From Gordonia spumicola (GTDB lineage Bacteria > Actinomycetota > Actinomycetes > Mycobacteriales > Mycobacteriaceae), in NCBI RefSeq assembly GCF_009932475.1, contig NZ_BJOV01000003.1:186001-250000 (forward strand): a stretch of DNA of 64,000 nt, written 5' to 3'. A program made the position numbers and the translations under genes. Positions within the stretch are counted from its first letter, which is position 1; every line of letters starts with the position of its first letter. This document shows positions 26,434 to 35,086 of the stretch, piece after piece. The notes under the pieces are model-generated. The model saw only the letters and a program-made list of their open reading frames with translations, was not told the DNA's origin and did not search any database.

Positions 26434-27393
26434 ATGACCAACCCTCAATTCAGGCTTTGGACTCGAGGACGAAGCACCTGGTGCAACCAAGAAGTCGCGG
26501 GCGCCAGGCACTACCGGCAATCAATCGAGCGGCTGTTCTCTCCTGCATGGAATCGCGATGGAGAAGAGCTCCGCACCGACGTCGAACTGGTCCCCGAGCC
26601 CGACAACGAGTATGACTCGAACGCTGTCGCTGTTTGCGTCGACGGATCACGTCTCGGACATCTCCCTGCGGAGGTCGCGTCACGGTGGGTACGGACGATC
26701 CGCAGGATCACAGATTCTGACTGCACAGCCACAACTAGTGGACGCATCTATCTGTCGGAACAAGATGATTGGTCCGACTGGTCCGCAACAACGCCGTCGA
26801 AGAGGATATTCGTCCGATTCGACATTCTCCTGCCGGAAGATCCGAACGATGCGATCCCGCTCAACGATCCGCCGCCCAGCCCGCACATCCTGCTCCCGAA
26901 GGGTGGAATCGTGCAGGTGACCAAAGAAGCCGAATACTTCGACACTCTGCATGAGCACGTCCCTGAGTCCGGACATGGATTGCTTTACGCGACCCTCCAC
27001 CGCGATTCCTCGACCACATCACGTTCGTCCCGCGCCGTCGTCGCCGTGCACATCGACGGCGAGAAGATCGGTGAACTCACACCGGCCATGAGCGCGAAAT
27101 TCCTCCCGATGATCGATCACCTCAGCGCACGTACGGTGATCCCGGCGTGCTGGGCAGATATCACCGGCTCCGCTGTAGCCGCTGAGGTTCGGATCGACGC
27201 AGTCAAAGCCCACGAAGCCCCCGACGAAGTCCTCGAAGGCGCTCCAGTCATACCCATTCCGATCCTTCCCGAGCACGTGACGAACTGGTGGTACGACATT
27301 TCGACGCCACGGCAATACCGGCCGCGCACTACGGCGATCTTCGATCCGTCCGGGTTTCCGCGAATCGGCTCGAACCGACCGATGTCGCGCTAG
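26434..27393 (+). CDS. HIRAN-domain protein, unknown role
   Basis: 319 residues from an ATG about 8 nt after GGAG. Residues about 25-85 match a HIRAN domain: SPAWNRDGEELRTDVELVPEPDNEYDSNAVAV then DGSRLGHLPAEVASRW, the fold that binds 3' DNA ends in HLTF-type proteins. A second related segment follows near residue 195 (RAVVAVHIDGEKIGELTPAM). No helicase, nuclease or RING part is present. GC content is visibly lower than in flanking genes, and it sits directly downstream of a tRNA, so lateral acquisition is plausible, though no integrase or att repeat was found. Confidence 0.7.
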   Translation: MTNPQFRLWTRGRSTWCNQEVAGARHYRQSIERLFSPAWNRDGEELRTDVELVPEPDNEYDSNAVAVCVDGSRLGHLPAEVASRWVRTIRRITDSDCTATTSGRIYLSEQDDWSDWSATTPSKRIFVRFDILLPEDPNDAIPLNDPPPSPHILLPKGGIVQVTKEAEYFDTLHEHVPESGHGLLYATLHRDSSTTSRSSRAVVAVHIDGEKIGELTPAMSAKFLPMIDHLSARTVIPACWADITGSAVAAEVRIDAVKAHEAPDEVLEGAPVIPIPILPEHVTNWWYDISTPRQYRPRTTAIFDPSGFPRIGSNRPMSR

Positions 27394-27471
27394 CCTCGCG
27401 GCTGACTCCGCTCTCAGCTCGGGCAGTAGACCCCCGGACGTCCCCGAACCGCTGCGAGCCGCGACGTCTGC

Positions 27472-28647
27472 TCAACGTCCGTGGGGACGGTCTCGCATCC
27501 GCTGAAGGAGCCAACCGACGATCGCCGCCGGGGTGCCCGGTGTTGTCGGAACGGGCGTGTGACCGGCCAGGTGACCGGCGAAGTCGACGTGGGAGCCGTG
27601 TGAGCGGTAGACGTCGACGAGCTTCGACACGAGCGGATACGGTGCGACGCCGTCGACGTAGCCCGCGTCGATCCGGATCGGGAGGCCGCGCGGGAAACGC
27701 AGGGTCGCGACGTCGTTGGCCGCCACAACGCGCACGAGGGCGTGCTTGAAGCGTTCCCCACGGGGGCCGAGCATCTGCGACGGCGCGAGGCCGCCGAAGG
27801 AGTCGCGGGCCGTCAACCGTCCGTAGCAGCGCGTCTCGACCTGCCGCATCAACTGGGACGCACGACGACTCAAACCGCCGTCGGACGCGAGCCGCGCGAC
27901 GGCCGGGTCGGCCGCCGAAGCGCCGGAGATCAGCAGCGCGGCCAGACCCGTGAGATCGGCGATCGGTCCCCCGCCGACCGGAGACTCGGCGATGGTGTCG
28001 ACGATCGTCCCCATCTCGGTCGGCGGTGTCACCGCGACGACGGCCTTCAGCCGGAGTCTGCCCCATGCGGACGCGGGCTGGGCGGCGGCGAACAACGACG
28101 CGACCGCGCCCTCCGAATGCCCGGCGACCACGACGTCGCGTCCGATCCGGCGATCGCTCGCCGCGACCGCGCGGGCCGCGTCGATCACCGAGGTCGCCAA
28201 CGACGACCCGATCAAGTACGGATGGGGCCCGGGTCCACCGATGCCGTCGAAGTCGGGTCGGACCACTGCGAAACCGGCGCGCAGCAGGCCCTGGACGATC
28301 GCGTCGCCGGAGGTCATGTGGGCGAGTTCCGGATCACCTCGACGCGCGAGGGACGGCGCGCACGCGTCCGCCGCGCCCACGGTCATGTGACTCCACACGG
28401 CGAGCGGCCAGCCGGACGTCGGCGGCGCGGACCGCGGCAGCAGAAGCGTGCCGGTCATCGTCGTGGGGCGGCCGCGAACCGACGTCGATCGGTACCGGAT
28501 CAGGGTCGTCGACGCGGCGGCAGGCAGCGCGACGACGGTGTTCGTCACCGTCGTCCGCTCCACGACCCTGGGCGCGCCGTATGCAGGCGGCGCCCCGACG
28601 AGGCCGACCACGACGGCCGCGACGAGGCCCGCCGCCGCGCGGATCAT
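27472..28647 (-). CDS. Secreted lipase/esterase (LIP-type alpha/beta hydrolase)
   Basis: 391 residues. A signal peptide (IRAAAGLVAAVVVGLVGAPPAYGA) precedes an alpha/beta hydrolase. The nucleophile elbow is VVVAGHSEGAVASLFA; FAVVRPDFDGIGGPGPHPYL forms the region before it, and DAGYVDGVAPYPLVSKLVD with HVDFAGHLAGHTP carries the late Asp and His. This matches secretory lipases of the Candida/Mycobacterium LIP group. The ATG overlaps the stop of the upstream M28 peptidase gene (ATGA), so the two secreted enzymes are co-translated. Confidence 0.82.
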   Translation of the reverse strand: MIRAAAGLVAAVVVGLVGAPPAYGAPRVVERTTVTNTVVALPAAASTTLIRYRSTSVRGRPTTMTGTLLLPRSAPPTSGWPLAVWSHMTVGAADACAPSLARRGDPELAHMTSGDAIVQGLLRAGFAVVRPDFDGIGGPGPHPYLIGSSLATSVIDAARAVAASDRRIGRDVVVAGHSEGAVASLFAAAQPASAWGRLRLKAVVAVTPPTEMGTIVDTIAESPVGGGPIADLTGLAALLISGASAADPAVARLASDGGLSRRASQLMRQVETRCYGRLTARDSFGGLAPSQMLGPRGERFKHALVRVVAANDVATLRFPRGLPIRIDAGYVDGVAPYPLVSKLVDVYRSHGSHVDFAGHLAGHTPVPTTPGTPAAIVGWLLQRMRDRPHGR

Positions 28648-30167
28648 CGCTTGCTCGGAATCAACCCGATGGTCCGCCCCGGCTCGCGGTCCAGTCGATC
28701 GAGCGCGTCGCGGAAGAACCGGGCGACGGGCGCGAGCTGACTGCGATCCACCTTGTCGATGGTGTCGGCGTCGTCGTACATGTACAGCGGCCCCGAGATG
28801 AAACTGACGACCGGAACCCCCGCGACCAGCAGGAACGACGCGTCCGTCGGGATGCCCATCCGAATCAGCTGGAACGGGCTCGCGTTCAGCATCGTCGTGG
28901 CACGCACGTCGTTCCGCGTCAACGACGACGCCAGCGACCCCTTCAGTCCGAGATTCACGTTCTCGAACAGCCCCTTCGTCTCCGGCTGATCGGTCGTGAC
29001 CAGTCGGCCGTCGGACGCCCGCTTCGCGTGCCGCCCGACGTGCTCGATGGTCGTGTTGGCGACGATGTTCCACGGCGTCCGCTTGCCGACGATGTACTTG
29101 TCGACGAACGCCTGGTGCGACTGGTATCCGGTGAAGTGCGTGTCGAACGTGGCGAACATCAGACTCTTGCGGCGCGGCCGGTATCCGGTCCGCTCAGCGA
29201 GCTTTCCGTAGTGCTCGGCGAGCGCGATCACCTCGGCGGTGCCGGTGGCGTCCTCGACGGCCCCGGCCGTCACCGAGTCGTGGTGCGACTGCACCATCAC
29301 GGTGTCGCGGGTGGTCCCGGGCAGCATCCCGACGACCGTCCGCCCCGTCACCGCGCTGCGCGTGACCGTCAGGTCGATCCGCGCGCGGTTGCGGTTGCGC
29401 GCCAGGAGCCCGCGCATCTGCGCGCCCGCCGACCGCGTGATCCACATGCCGGGGATCCGCATGGCGAGCTTCCGGTAGTACTCGTTGTGGTACCGGTTCG
29501 AGTTGAAGTAGTCGCTGAGCACTCCGACGAAGCCGACGGCGCCCGCGTTCTGCGCGGCTCGGACCGTCGACTCGAGCGACGTGAGGTACGGGTTCGCGGT
29601 CAGCATGACGTCCGGGTCGAGCAGTGTCCCGTCCGGGTCGTTGATGTACTCGGTCAACGGCAGCAGTCCCGCCGTCGGGAGGAGGAACGCGAGGTCGAAC
29701 ATGACGATCTTGCCGCGGACGTCGTGCCCGTCGACCTTGCCGCCGCGGATGTCGACGACCGGAGCCGTCAGTCCGTTCGCACCGGTCGTGCGGGTGCCGG
29801 GCCCGGCGTTCGCCGGGATGAACGAATGCGAGACCGGGAACGCGTCGATGCGGGTCCGCCCCACCCGAAGGCCAGGGTTGGACGGCTTCCAGTCGTACGA
29901 AGTGACTTCCTCGAAATGCACGTCCGACAGTCCCGCCGCGCGGAATCGCTGAGCGACGTAGTCCGACGCTCGACGCCCGGCCTGCGATCCCGTGGTGCGC
30001 GGTCCCATGTTCACGAGGTCGCGGACCGTCGACATCATCGAGTCCGCGCCGAGCGGTCCGCTCGGGGCCGCGGACGCCTCGGGAAGCACCGTTCCCGAGA
30101 CGACTACCGTTGCAGCAGCGACCACCGCGACGAGGGCCCTGCCCCGTCCGACTACCTTGGAGAACAC
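28644..30167 (-). CDS. Secreted M28-family zinc metallopeptidase
   Basis: 507 residues from GTG with AGAGGG upstream. The signal peptide (ALVAVVAAATVVVSGTVLPEASAAP) is followed by RDLVNMGPRTTGSQAGRRASDYVAQ, a protease-associated insert region (KIVMFDLAFLLPTAG ... AVGFVGVLSDYF), then metal-site motifs VMVQSHHDSVTAGAVEDATG and KSLMFATFDTHFTGYQSHQ. In typical M28 enzymes the HxD and D/E ligands occupy these places; one expected EE dipeptide appears as DTH, so activity should not be assumed. First gene of a two-gene operon with a lipase, divergent from a TetR gene. Confidence 0.78.
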   Translation of the reverse strand: MFSKVVGRGRALVAVVAAATVVVSGTVLPEASAAPSGPLGADSMMSTVRDLVNMGPRTTGSQAGRRASDYVAQRFRAAGLSDVHFEEVTSYDWKPSNPGLRVGRTRIDAFPVSHSFIPANAGPGTRTTGANGLTAPVVDIRGGKVDGHDVRGKIVMFDLAFLLPTAGLLPLTEYINDPDGTLLDPDVMLTANPYLTSLESTVRAAQNAGAVGFVGVLSDYFNSNRYHNEYYRKLAMRIPGMWITRSAGAQMRGLLARNRNRARIDLTVTRSAVTGRTVVGMLPGTTRDTVMVQSHHDSVTAGAVEDATGTAEVIALAEHYGKLAERTGYRPRRKSLMFATFDTHFTGYQSHQAFVDKYIVGKRTPWNIVANTTIEHVGRHAKRASDGRLVTTDQPETKGLFENVNLGLKGSLASSLTRNDVRATTMLNASPFQLIRMGIPTDASFLLVAGVPVVSFISGPLYMYDDADTIDKVDRSQLAPVARFFRDALDRLDREPGRTIGLIPSKR

Positions 30168-30199
30168 CGATGTCCCTCTTTCCCTACGATCGCCACGAG

Positions 30200-30221
30200 T
30201 AAAGTACGCAGCGTTACTTTA
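30200..30221. promoter_or_regulatory. TetR operator candidate between peptidase and regulator
   Basis: TAAAGTA-N8-TACTTTA, a perfect 7-bp inverted repeat, AT-rich against its surroundings, 33 bp from the peptidase start and 18 bp from the TetR start. It probably lets the TetR protein repress both the secreted-enzyme operon and itself. Confidence 0.6.
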
Positions 30222-30238
30222 TACACGGAGCCTTGCAG

Positions 30239-30967
30239 ATGACCGCCACTTCGCACAACCCCGACATCCCCCGGATCACCGAGGGCGCGTTCTTCACGAC
30301 ACCCCCACGACTGCCTCGCGGCCCCCACGGGATGACTCGCGACGAGGTCGCCGCCGTGCAGCGGGAACGCCTGATGATCGCCTACACCGAACTCGTCGCC
30401 GCCGACGGCTATCACTCGGTCGGCGTCCGCGACGTCGTCGCGCGCAGCAGCATGTCGCGGACGGCGTTCTATGACGCCTTCGACAATCTCGACGCCTGCG
30501 CCGACGCCGCCTACCAGCGGTTCATCACCGTGCTCGTGTCGACGATGATCGAACGCCTCCGCGCGACCGACGTCAGCCACGAGGTGCCCACCGTGATCCT
30601 CGCCTACCTCGAGGCGCTGCAGTACGACCTCGTCGTCGCCCGCGCATTCCAACTCGAGTTCGACGCCGCGGGCCCGGCCTCACGCTCCCGCAGGCGAGAG
30701 GCGCTGACATTCGTCGCGACCGTCCTGCGTGACGAACACCGCCGGATAGCCGAACAGGACGACGATCTCGAACCCGACCTGCCGACCAGTGTGTTCCTCG
30801 CCGTCGTCTACGCCGTCCGCCAGATGGCGTCCGACGCTCTCGACGGCCCCGGCACCCCCGACCTGACGGCGATCGAACCACCGCTCTCCGCCTGGATCAC
30901 CCAGAGCCTCCGACGGGCGCAGTCCTACGACGCGCCGCCCTCCGGGCCGGCGACGGTCGTCGGGTGA
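30239..30967 (+). CDS. TetR family transcriptional regulator
   Basis: 242 residues from an ATG 8 nt after GGAG. A proline-rich 33-residue leader precedes the helix-turn-helix: RERLMIAYTELVAADGYHSV, GVRDVVARSSMSRTAFYDAF, the standard TetR spacing. The C-terminal helical domain has no recognised ligand motif. It is divergent from the M28 peptidase-lipase operon with a perfect palindrome between, so it is their likely repressor. The 3' end overlaps the convergent gene by 43 bp. Confidence 0.85.
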   Translation: MTATSHNPDIPRITEGAFFTTPPRLPRGPHGMTRDEVAAVQRERLMIAYTELVAADGYHSVGVRDVVARSSMSRTAFYDAFDNLDACADAAYQRFITVLVSTMIERLRATDVSHEVPTVILAYLEALQYDLVVARAFQLEFDAAGPASRSRRREALTFVATVLRDEHRRIAEQDDDLEPDLPTSVFLAVVYAVRQMASDALDGPGTPDLTAIEPPLSAWITQSLRRAQSYDAPPSGPATVVG

Positions 30968-31617
30968 TCGACGATCCACCGCCTTCCCGCGTCGACGGCG
31001 TGCCGGAGCGCGATGCGCTCGCCGAGGTACATGAACGGACCGCCCACCAGCGGCACCATTCCGGCCCACCGAGCGAACCTCGGCGGCCCCGGACGCGACC
31101 CGAGGGACGACGTCAGGTCGTACAGGGTGCGGCCGACGCCCGCGACCGCCGCGAGGACACTGTCGGCGTCGGCGGGAATCACATGCTCACCGCCGTCGTC
31201 GAGGCCCGCGACGACCGGTGACACGTCGCGGCCGAAGAGGACCTCGCCGAGCATCACCACGCCGGATTCACGCGAGGTCGCGCCGTACTCACGAGCCACC
31301 GCCCGGACCACGAGAGCCTGCCCCGCCACGCCCAGATACGCTCCGACCGGCAGCCACTTGGTCCACACGCCGAACATGCTCGGAAAAGCGACCGCGGTGG
31401 TGGTGATCGCGCCGACCCTGCTGACCCACCAGTCGGCGCGCTCGTTCATCGACAGACGATCCCACCCCGGCGTGCCCGGCCAGTCGATCGCCGACAACAG
31501 GCACGACCGCCGTTTCACGTCGAACACGTCGGCGGTCGACAGCACGTCGAGGACCTGGTCGATCGTGGCGACCGTGCGGTCGAGGACCTCGACGAGCTGC
31601 GCGTCGTGCAGGGCCAT
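30925..31617 (-). CDS. Conserved hypothetical protein with hydrophobic central segment
   Basis: 230 residues. It reads ALHDAQLVEVLDRTVATIDQ at the start, a DWWVSRVGAITTTAVAFPSM region, VGAYLGVAGQALVVRAVARE as a moderately hydrophobic helix, and a C-terminal RFARWAGMVPLVGGPFMYLG helix. The overall pattern (Gly-rich amphipathic helices, no catalytic motif) recalls EcsC-type proteins, but I cannot assign it firmly. Its ATG overlaps the stop of the upstream 59-residue gene by one base. Confidence 0.6.
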   Translation of the reverse strand: MALHDAQLVEVLDRTVATIDQVLDVLSTADVFDVKRRSCLLSAIDWPGTPGWDRLSMNERADWWVSRVGAITTTAVAFPSMFGVWTKWLPVGAYLGVAGQALVVRAVAREYGATSRESGVVMLGEVLFGRDVSPVVAGLDDGGEHVIPADADSVLAAVAGVGRTLYDLTSSLGSRPGPPRFARWAGMVPLVGGPFMYLGERIALRHAVDAGRRWIVDHPTTVAGPEGGAS

Positions 31618-31796
31618 CAGTCGTCGGACTCGTCCTGTGCGTCGGCTGCCGCGTTGCGCGCCGCAGCGATCTCCAGCGCACGACGCGCCGTGGCCTCATC
31701 CGGGTAGGGCCCCATCCGGTCGAAGACGTCTCCGACCTTGCCCTTCGTCACCGCACCGGTCGAGATCTGGTAGTACCACTGCGTGTCGTCAGCCAT
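31617..31796 (-). CDS. Small SPOR-like conserved hypothetical protein
   Basis: 59 residues from the ATG at MADDTQWYYQ. It reads ADDTQWYYQISTGAVTKGKV, then RMGPYPDEATARRALEIAAA, a pattern of mycobacterial small proteins in which a tryptophan/tyrosine N-terminus is followed by a GPYP...EA helix. It is coupled to the downstream hypothetical gene (TGATG). Cytoplasmic, role unknown. Confidence 0.65.
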   Translation of the reverse strand: MADDTQWYYQISTGAVTKGKVGDVFDRMGPYPDEATARRALEIAAARNAAADAQDESDD

Positions 31797-31820
31797 GACC
31801 CCAGGATAGCCCGGCAACCG

Positions 31821-32894
31821 TCAGACTGCGTGTGCGATGTCGTCGTACTCGTCGTCGTACCGCTCGTCGTGATACGCGAAGTCGTACGTCGGCAGGTGCT
31901 CGAACGCGGGGTCCTCGTCGTCGATCTCGAGGACGATCGCGCCACCGGGCCGACGCAGGCGCGCGGGTGGCGCGACGTAGCCGGGCTCGGAGCGCACCTT
32001 CTCGGCGCGCTCGTCCTCTGCCTTGCGGCGTCGCTGACGCGCGAGGCGTTGCGCGTGACGGACGTGCTCGGCGCGGACGGCACGACGCAGGAAGGTCAGG
32101 TACAGCGCGACGACGACCAGCATGACGCCCGTCGCGATGTAGCCGATCGGCGGGATCACGAACGCCGAGACGATCGCGGCCAGGGTGAGCACGGTGAGCG
32201 CCGCGAGCACCCGGCGCCGTTCGCGGTACGACGCGTCGTCGCGCGCCTGGGCCAGACCGGGACCGTATCCGCCGGTGCCGCGCATCTCGCGGGGCGTCGG
32301 CTCGGGGGCCTGCTCCACCTCGTCGGCGGCCTCGAGTTCGTCGTCGTCCTCGTCGTCGAGAATGTCGAACGCGGTGTCGGAGTCGTCCTCGTGCGGGGCC
32401 ACCGGGTCGGTGCGGGCCGCCTGCGCCTCATCGATGTCGACGACGTCGACGTCGATCGGCTCGAACACGTCGGTCACCTCGAGCGGACTCTCGGCGTCGG
32501 AGCGGACGGCCACGATCTCCTCGACCTCGGCGTCCACGATGTCCGCGTCGTCATCGGCCTCGGCGACCTCGACCGTCTCGTCCTCGACGATCTCCGCGTC
32601 GACGACGTCATCGGACGCGACCTCGTCGGCGACGACGTCGTCGTCCGTCGGTGCGTCGTCGTCCGAGGAGTCCTCGGGCTCGGGCCGTTCGGCGAGCCGC
32701 TTGACACGGGTCGACCTGGCTTCGGCGGCACGGCGGCGCGCCGCGGCACTGCGGCTCCCGCCGCGGTGGACCACGCGGGTCTGCGCGGCCGCGGCGGTCG
32801 ACTTGCGCGCCTCCGGCCGTCCCCGCAGCACCATCGGCACCAGCACGAACAGCCAGACCACGATCAGGAACACCCACAGCACGGAGTTAGGCAT
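31821..32894 (-). CDS. glpR: GlpR/SepX-like membrane protein of the divisome
   Basis: 357 residues; AAGGAGG ten nt before the ATG decides the start. The N-terminus is one helix (PNSVLWVFLIVVWLFVLVPM) then a basic Arg/Ala segment. A long acidic linker (about residues 75-205, almost all Asp, Glu, Val, Ala) leads to REMRGTGGYGPGLAQARDD, two adjacent helices (LAALTVLTLAAIVSAFV, YIATGVMLVVVALYLTFL) and a basic tail. This is the layout of corynebacterial GlpR (Rv0996-type) and Streptomyces SepX, receptors for the gephyrin-like Glp, here encoded two genes upstream. It would link FtsZ/Wag31 machinery to the membrane. Confidence 0.7.
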   Translation of the reverse strand: MPNSVLWVFLIVVWLFVLVPMVLRGRPEARKSTAAAAQTRVVHRGGSRSAAARRRAAEARSTRVKRLAERPEPEDSSDDDAPTDDDVVADEVASDDVVDAEIVEDETVEVAEADDDADIVDAEVEEIVAVRSDAESPLEVTDVFEPIDVDVVDIDEAQAARTDPVAPHEDDSDTAFDILDDEDDDELEAADEVEQAPEPTPREMRGTGGYGPGLAQARDDASYRERRRVLAALTVLTLAAIVSAFVIPPIGYIATGVMLVVVALYLTFLRRAVRAEHVRHAQRLARQRRRKAEDERAEKVRSEPGYVAPPARLRRPGGAIVLEIDDEDPAFEHLPTYDFAYHDERYDDEYDDIAHAV

Positions 32895-33036
32895 GTCGGG
32901 CGGCCTCCTTCTTCGAGTCGAGTGACGAGTCTCCACTGGACACCCTAGGGAGGCACGGCCTTTCGGGCCGGGCGGCGCGCCGCAGCAGCATCGAATTCAC
33001 AGGTTTAACAGTAGTCACAACTGCCACAGCCGGGTG

Positions 33037-33693
33037 TCAGAGGGCGAGCGCTCGCCCCGAACGGATCAGCCCGTCGACGGCCCCGCCCGCGAGCTCTTCG
33101 ACGGTGAGCGCGAGCAGGAGGTGGTCCCGCCAGCGCGAATTCACGTCCATGTACCGCTTGAGAAGTCCCTCCTCGCGGAATCCGACGGCTTTCAGCACGG
33201 CCCGAGACGCGAGATTGTCCGGCTGCACGGTCGCGTCCAGCCGATGAAGGCCGACCGGACCGAAGCAGTGGTCGACGCCGAGCGCGACCGCGGCCTGCGC
33301 GATCCCGCGCCCCGTGTGGTCACGATCGACCCAGTATCCGATCCACGCGCTGCGCACCGCCCCGCGCTGGATGTTCCCGACCGTCAACTGGCCGACGTAG
33401 CGGCCGTCCAACTCGATGACGAAGGGAAGCATCGTGCCGTGCTTGGCCTCCTTCTTGAGCAGCGAGTGCAACGGAGCCCAGGCCGACGGCTGGTGCCGTC
33501 GCTCCCATTGGCCGACGCCGGTCGGCTCCCACGGGAGCAGTTGGTTCTGATTCCGGATCCGCAAGCGACTCCAGGTGGCACCGTCGCGCAACTTCACCGG
33601 GCGCAGCGTCAGCAGTCCCGCCTCCAACCGGACGGGACCGAGAGTCGCGGGCCAGCCCGGATGATTCGCGGAGTCGACGAGCCAAGAGAACAC
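33037..33693 (-). CDS. rimJ: GNAT N-acetyltransferase, RimJ/RimL type
   Basis: 218 residues from GTG. GNAT core: LTLRPVKLRDGATWSRLRIR, FVIELDGRYVGQLTVGNI, SAWIGYWVDRDHTGRGIAQA (acetyl-CoA loop with the R-G-I-A pattern) and LHRLDATVQPDNLASRAVLKAVGFREEG, typical of RimJ/RimL-like enzymes that acetylate protein N-termini. It lies between glpR and glp, as rimJ (Rv0995) does in mycobacteria. Target protein unknown; a role tied to the division pair is only suggested by position. Confidence 0.85.
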   Translation of the reverse strand: MFSWLVDSANHPGWPATLGPVRLEAGLLTLRPVKLRDGATWSRLRIRNQNQLLPWEPTGVGQWERRHQPSAWAPLHSLLKKEAKHGTMLPFVIELDGRYVGQLTVGNIQRGAVRSAWIGYWVDRDHTGRGIAQAAVALGVDHCFGPVGLHRLDATVQPDNLASRAVLKAVGFREEGLLKRYMDVNSRWRDHLLLALTVEELAGGAVDGLIRSGRALAL

Positions 33694-33708
33694 GGATGGA
33701 GTCTACGG

Positions 33709-35013
33709 TCAGCCGCGCTCGGCCAGGAACGACACCTCGACGCGGTCACCGGTGTTGACGTCCTCGACGTCCTCGGGGATCACGATCAGACAGTTCGCCT
33801 CGGCGAGCTCGGCGAGCAGGTGCGACGTCCCCGACTCCGACTCCCCGATCGCCTGGACCAGGTATTCGCCGGAGCGTTCGTCGCGCATCAGCTGCCCGCG
33901 CAGGTATCCGCGGCGACCTTCGACGGACGCGATGGGCCCGATCGAGCGGGCGGTGACGGTCCGGCGCATGGGCTGCCGTTTGCCGAGCGCGATCCGGATC
34001 AGCGGCCGGACCATCACCTCGAACGTGATGAGTGCGCTGACCGGGTTCGCGGGCAGCAGGAACGTCGGGATCTCGTCGCGGCCGAGCCTGCCGAAGCCCT
34101 GGACCGAGCCGGGGTGCATGCCGACGCGCCCCACTTCGAGGTCGCCGAGGCCGTCCAACGTCTCGGTGATCATGCGCGACGCGGCGCCGCCGACGGCGCC
34201 GCAGATCACGACGATCTCGGCGCGGATCGTCTGCGCCTCCACGATCTCCCGCAGACGTGCGGGGTCGCGGTCGGCGATTCCGACCCGATGCACCTCGGCC
34301 CCGGCGTCGCGGGCGGCGGCCGCGAGCGCGTAGCTGTTGACGTCGAACACCTGACCCGGCCCCGGATCGCGGTCGACGTCGACGAGGTCGCCGCCGACGG
34401 CGATGACGGCGACCCGCGGCCGCGGATGCACCAGGACTCGGGCCCGCCCGACGGCCGCGAGCAGTCCGACCTGTGCGGCTCCGATGACCGTGCCGGTGCG
34501 GACCGCGACGTCGCCGGGCTGCACGTCGTCTCCGACGCGCCGCACGTAGTCGCCGCTGTCGACGGGGTGACCGATCATGACCCGGTCGGAGTCGCCGTCG
34601 GTCCAGCGGTGCGGGACGACGGCGTCGGCGAGCGTCGGCAGCGGAGCTCCCGTCTCCACCCGGACCGCCTGTCCCGGCTGCAGACGCGTCGGCGTCCGAG
34701 AACCGGGAGTCACGTCGCCGACGACCGGCAGATGCACCACCAGCCTGCCCGAATCATCGAGGACCGACACGTCGACCGGCTCGTCGGCCAGCGTCGACGT
34801 GTCCTCCGGCTCCTCGGCTCCCGCCAGCGCGACGTCGACGGCGCGTACCGCGTAGCCGTCGATGGCCGCCTGATCGAATCCGGGCAGCGGGTCGGTGGTG
34901 ACGACCTCCTCCGCGCACATCAAGCCCTGCGCCTCCGAGATCGCGACCTGGATCGGTCGGGGTGCCACCACTGACGCAGTCACGAGGCTCAAATGGTCCT
35001 CGACCGATCGCAT
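33709..35013 (-). CDS. glp: Glp / MoeA-like gephyrin-fold protein
   Basis: 434 residues. MoeA domains in order: N-terminal VEDHLSLVTASVVAPRPIQV with GFDQAAIDGYAVRAVDV, ETGAPLPTLADAVVPHRW, the MPT-binding core RVAVIAVGGDLVDVDRDPGPGQVFDVN, EIVVICGAVGGAASRMI and MHPGSVQGFGRL...PTFLLPANPVSALITFEV, and a C-terminal beta-barrel. The usual GGVS/GD(Y/F)D catalytic stretch is altered to GAVGGA, which fits a non-enzymatic Glp that binds FtsZ rather than molybdenum insertion; M. tuberculosis calls this locus moeA1. Bound with GlpR in corynebacterial division by published work. Confidence 0.8.
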   Translation of the reverse strand: MRSVEDHLSLVTASVVAPRPIQVAISEAQGLMCAEEVVTTDPLPGFDQAAIDGYAVRAVDVALAGAEEPEDTSTLADEPVDVSVLDDSGRLVVHLPVVGDVTPGSRTPTRLQPGQAVRVETGAPLPTLADAVVPHRWTDGDSDRVMIGHPVDSGDYVRRVGDDVQPGDVAVRTGTVIGAAQVGLLAAVGRARVLVHPRPRVAVIAVGGDLVDVDRDPGPGQVFDVNSYALAAAARDAGAEVHRVGIADRDPARLREIVEAQTIRAEIVVICGAVGGAASRMITETLDGLGDLEVGRVGMHPGSVQGFGRLGRDEIPTFLLPANPVSALITFEVMVRPLIRIALGKRQPMRRTVTARSIGPIASVEGRRGYLRGQLMRDERSGEYLVQAIGESESGTSHLLAELAEANCLIVIPEDVEDVNTGDRVEVSFLAERG

Positions 35014-35086
35014 CGTCTCTCCTGTCGTGTCTTGACATTCGAGAGTAGTGCCCGGCGCGCCCGGACCGTCGCAGGCGCGCGGACTC

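Noticed and set aside
28026-30242. 738-codon plus-strand open frame opposite the lipase and peptidase genes
   Set aside because: Composition is Arg/Asp/Val repeats typical of antisense frames, and the minus strand holds two clear enzyme families with signal peptides.
32300-32700. GAC/GTC-rich simple-repeat-like DNA, considered as a tandem repeat
   Set aside because: It is the coding DNA for the acidic Asp/Glu linker of the GlpR-like protein; periodicity follows codons, not a repeat unit.
33034-34974. 646-codon plus-strand open frame opposite rimJ and glp
   Set aside because: No recognisable domain; complementary strand encodes well-conserved enzymes, so it is a shadow.
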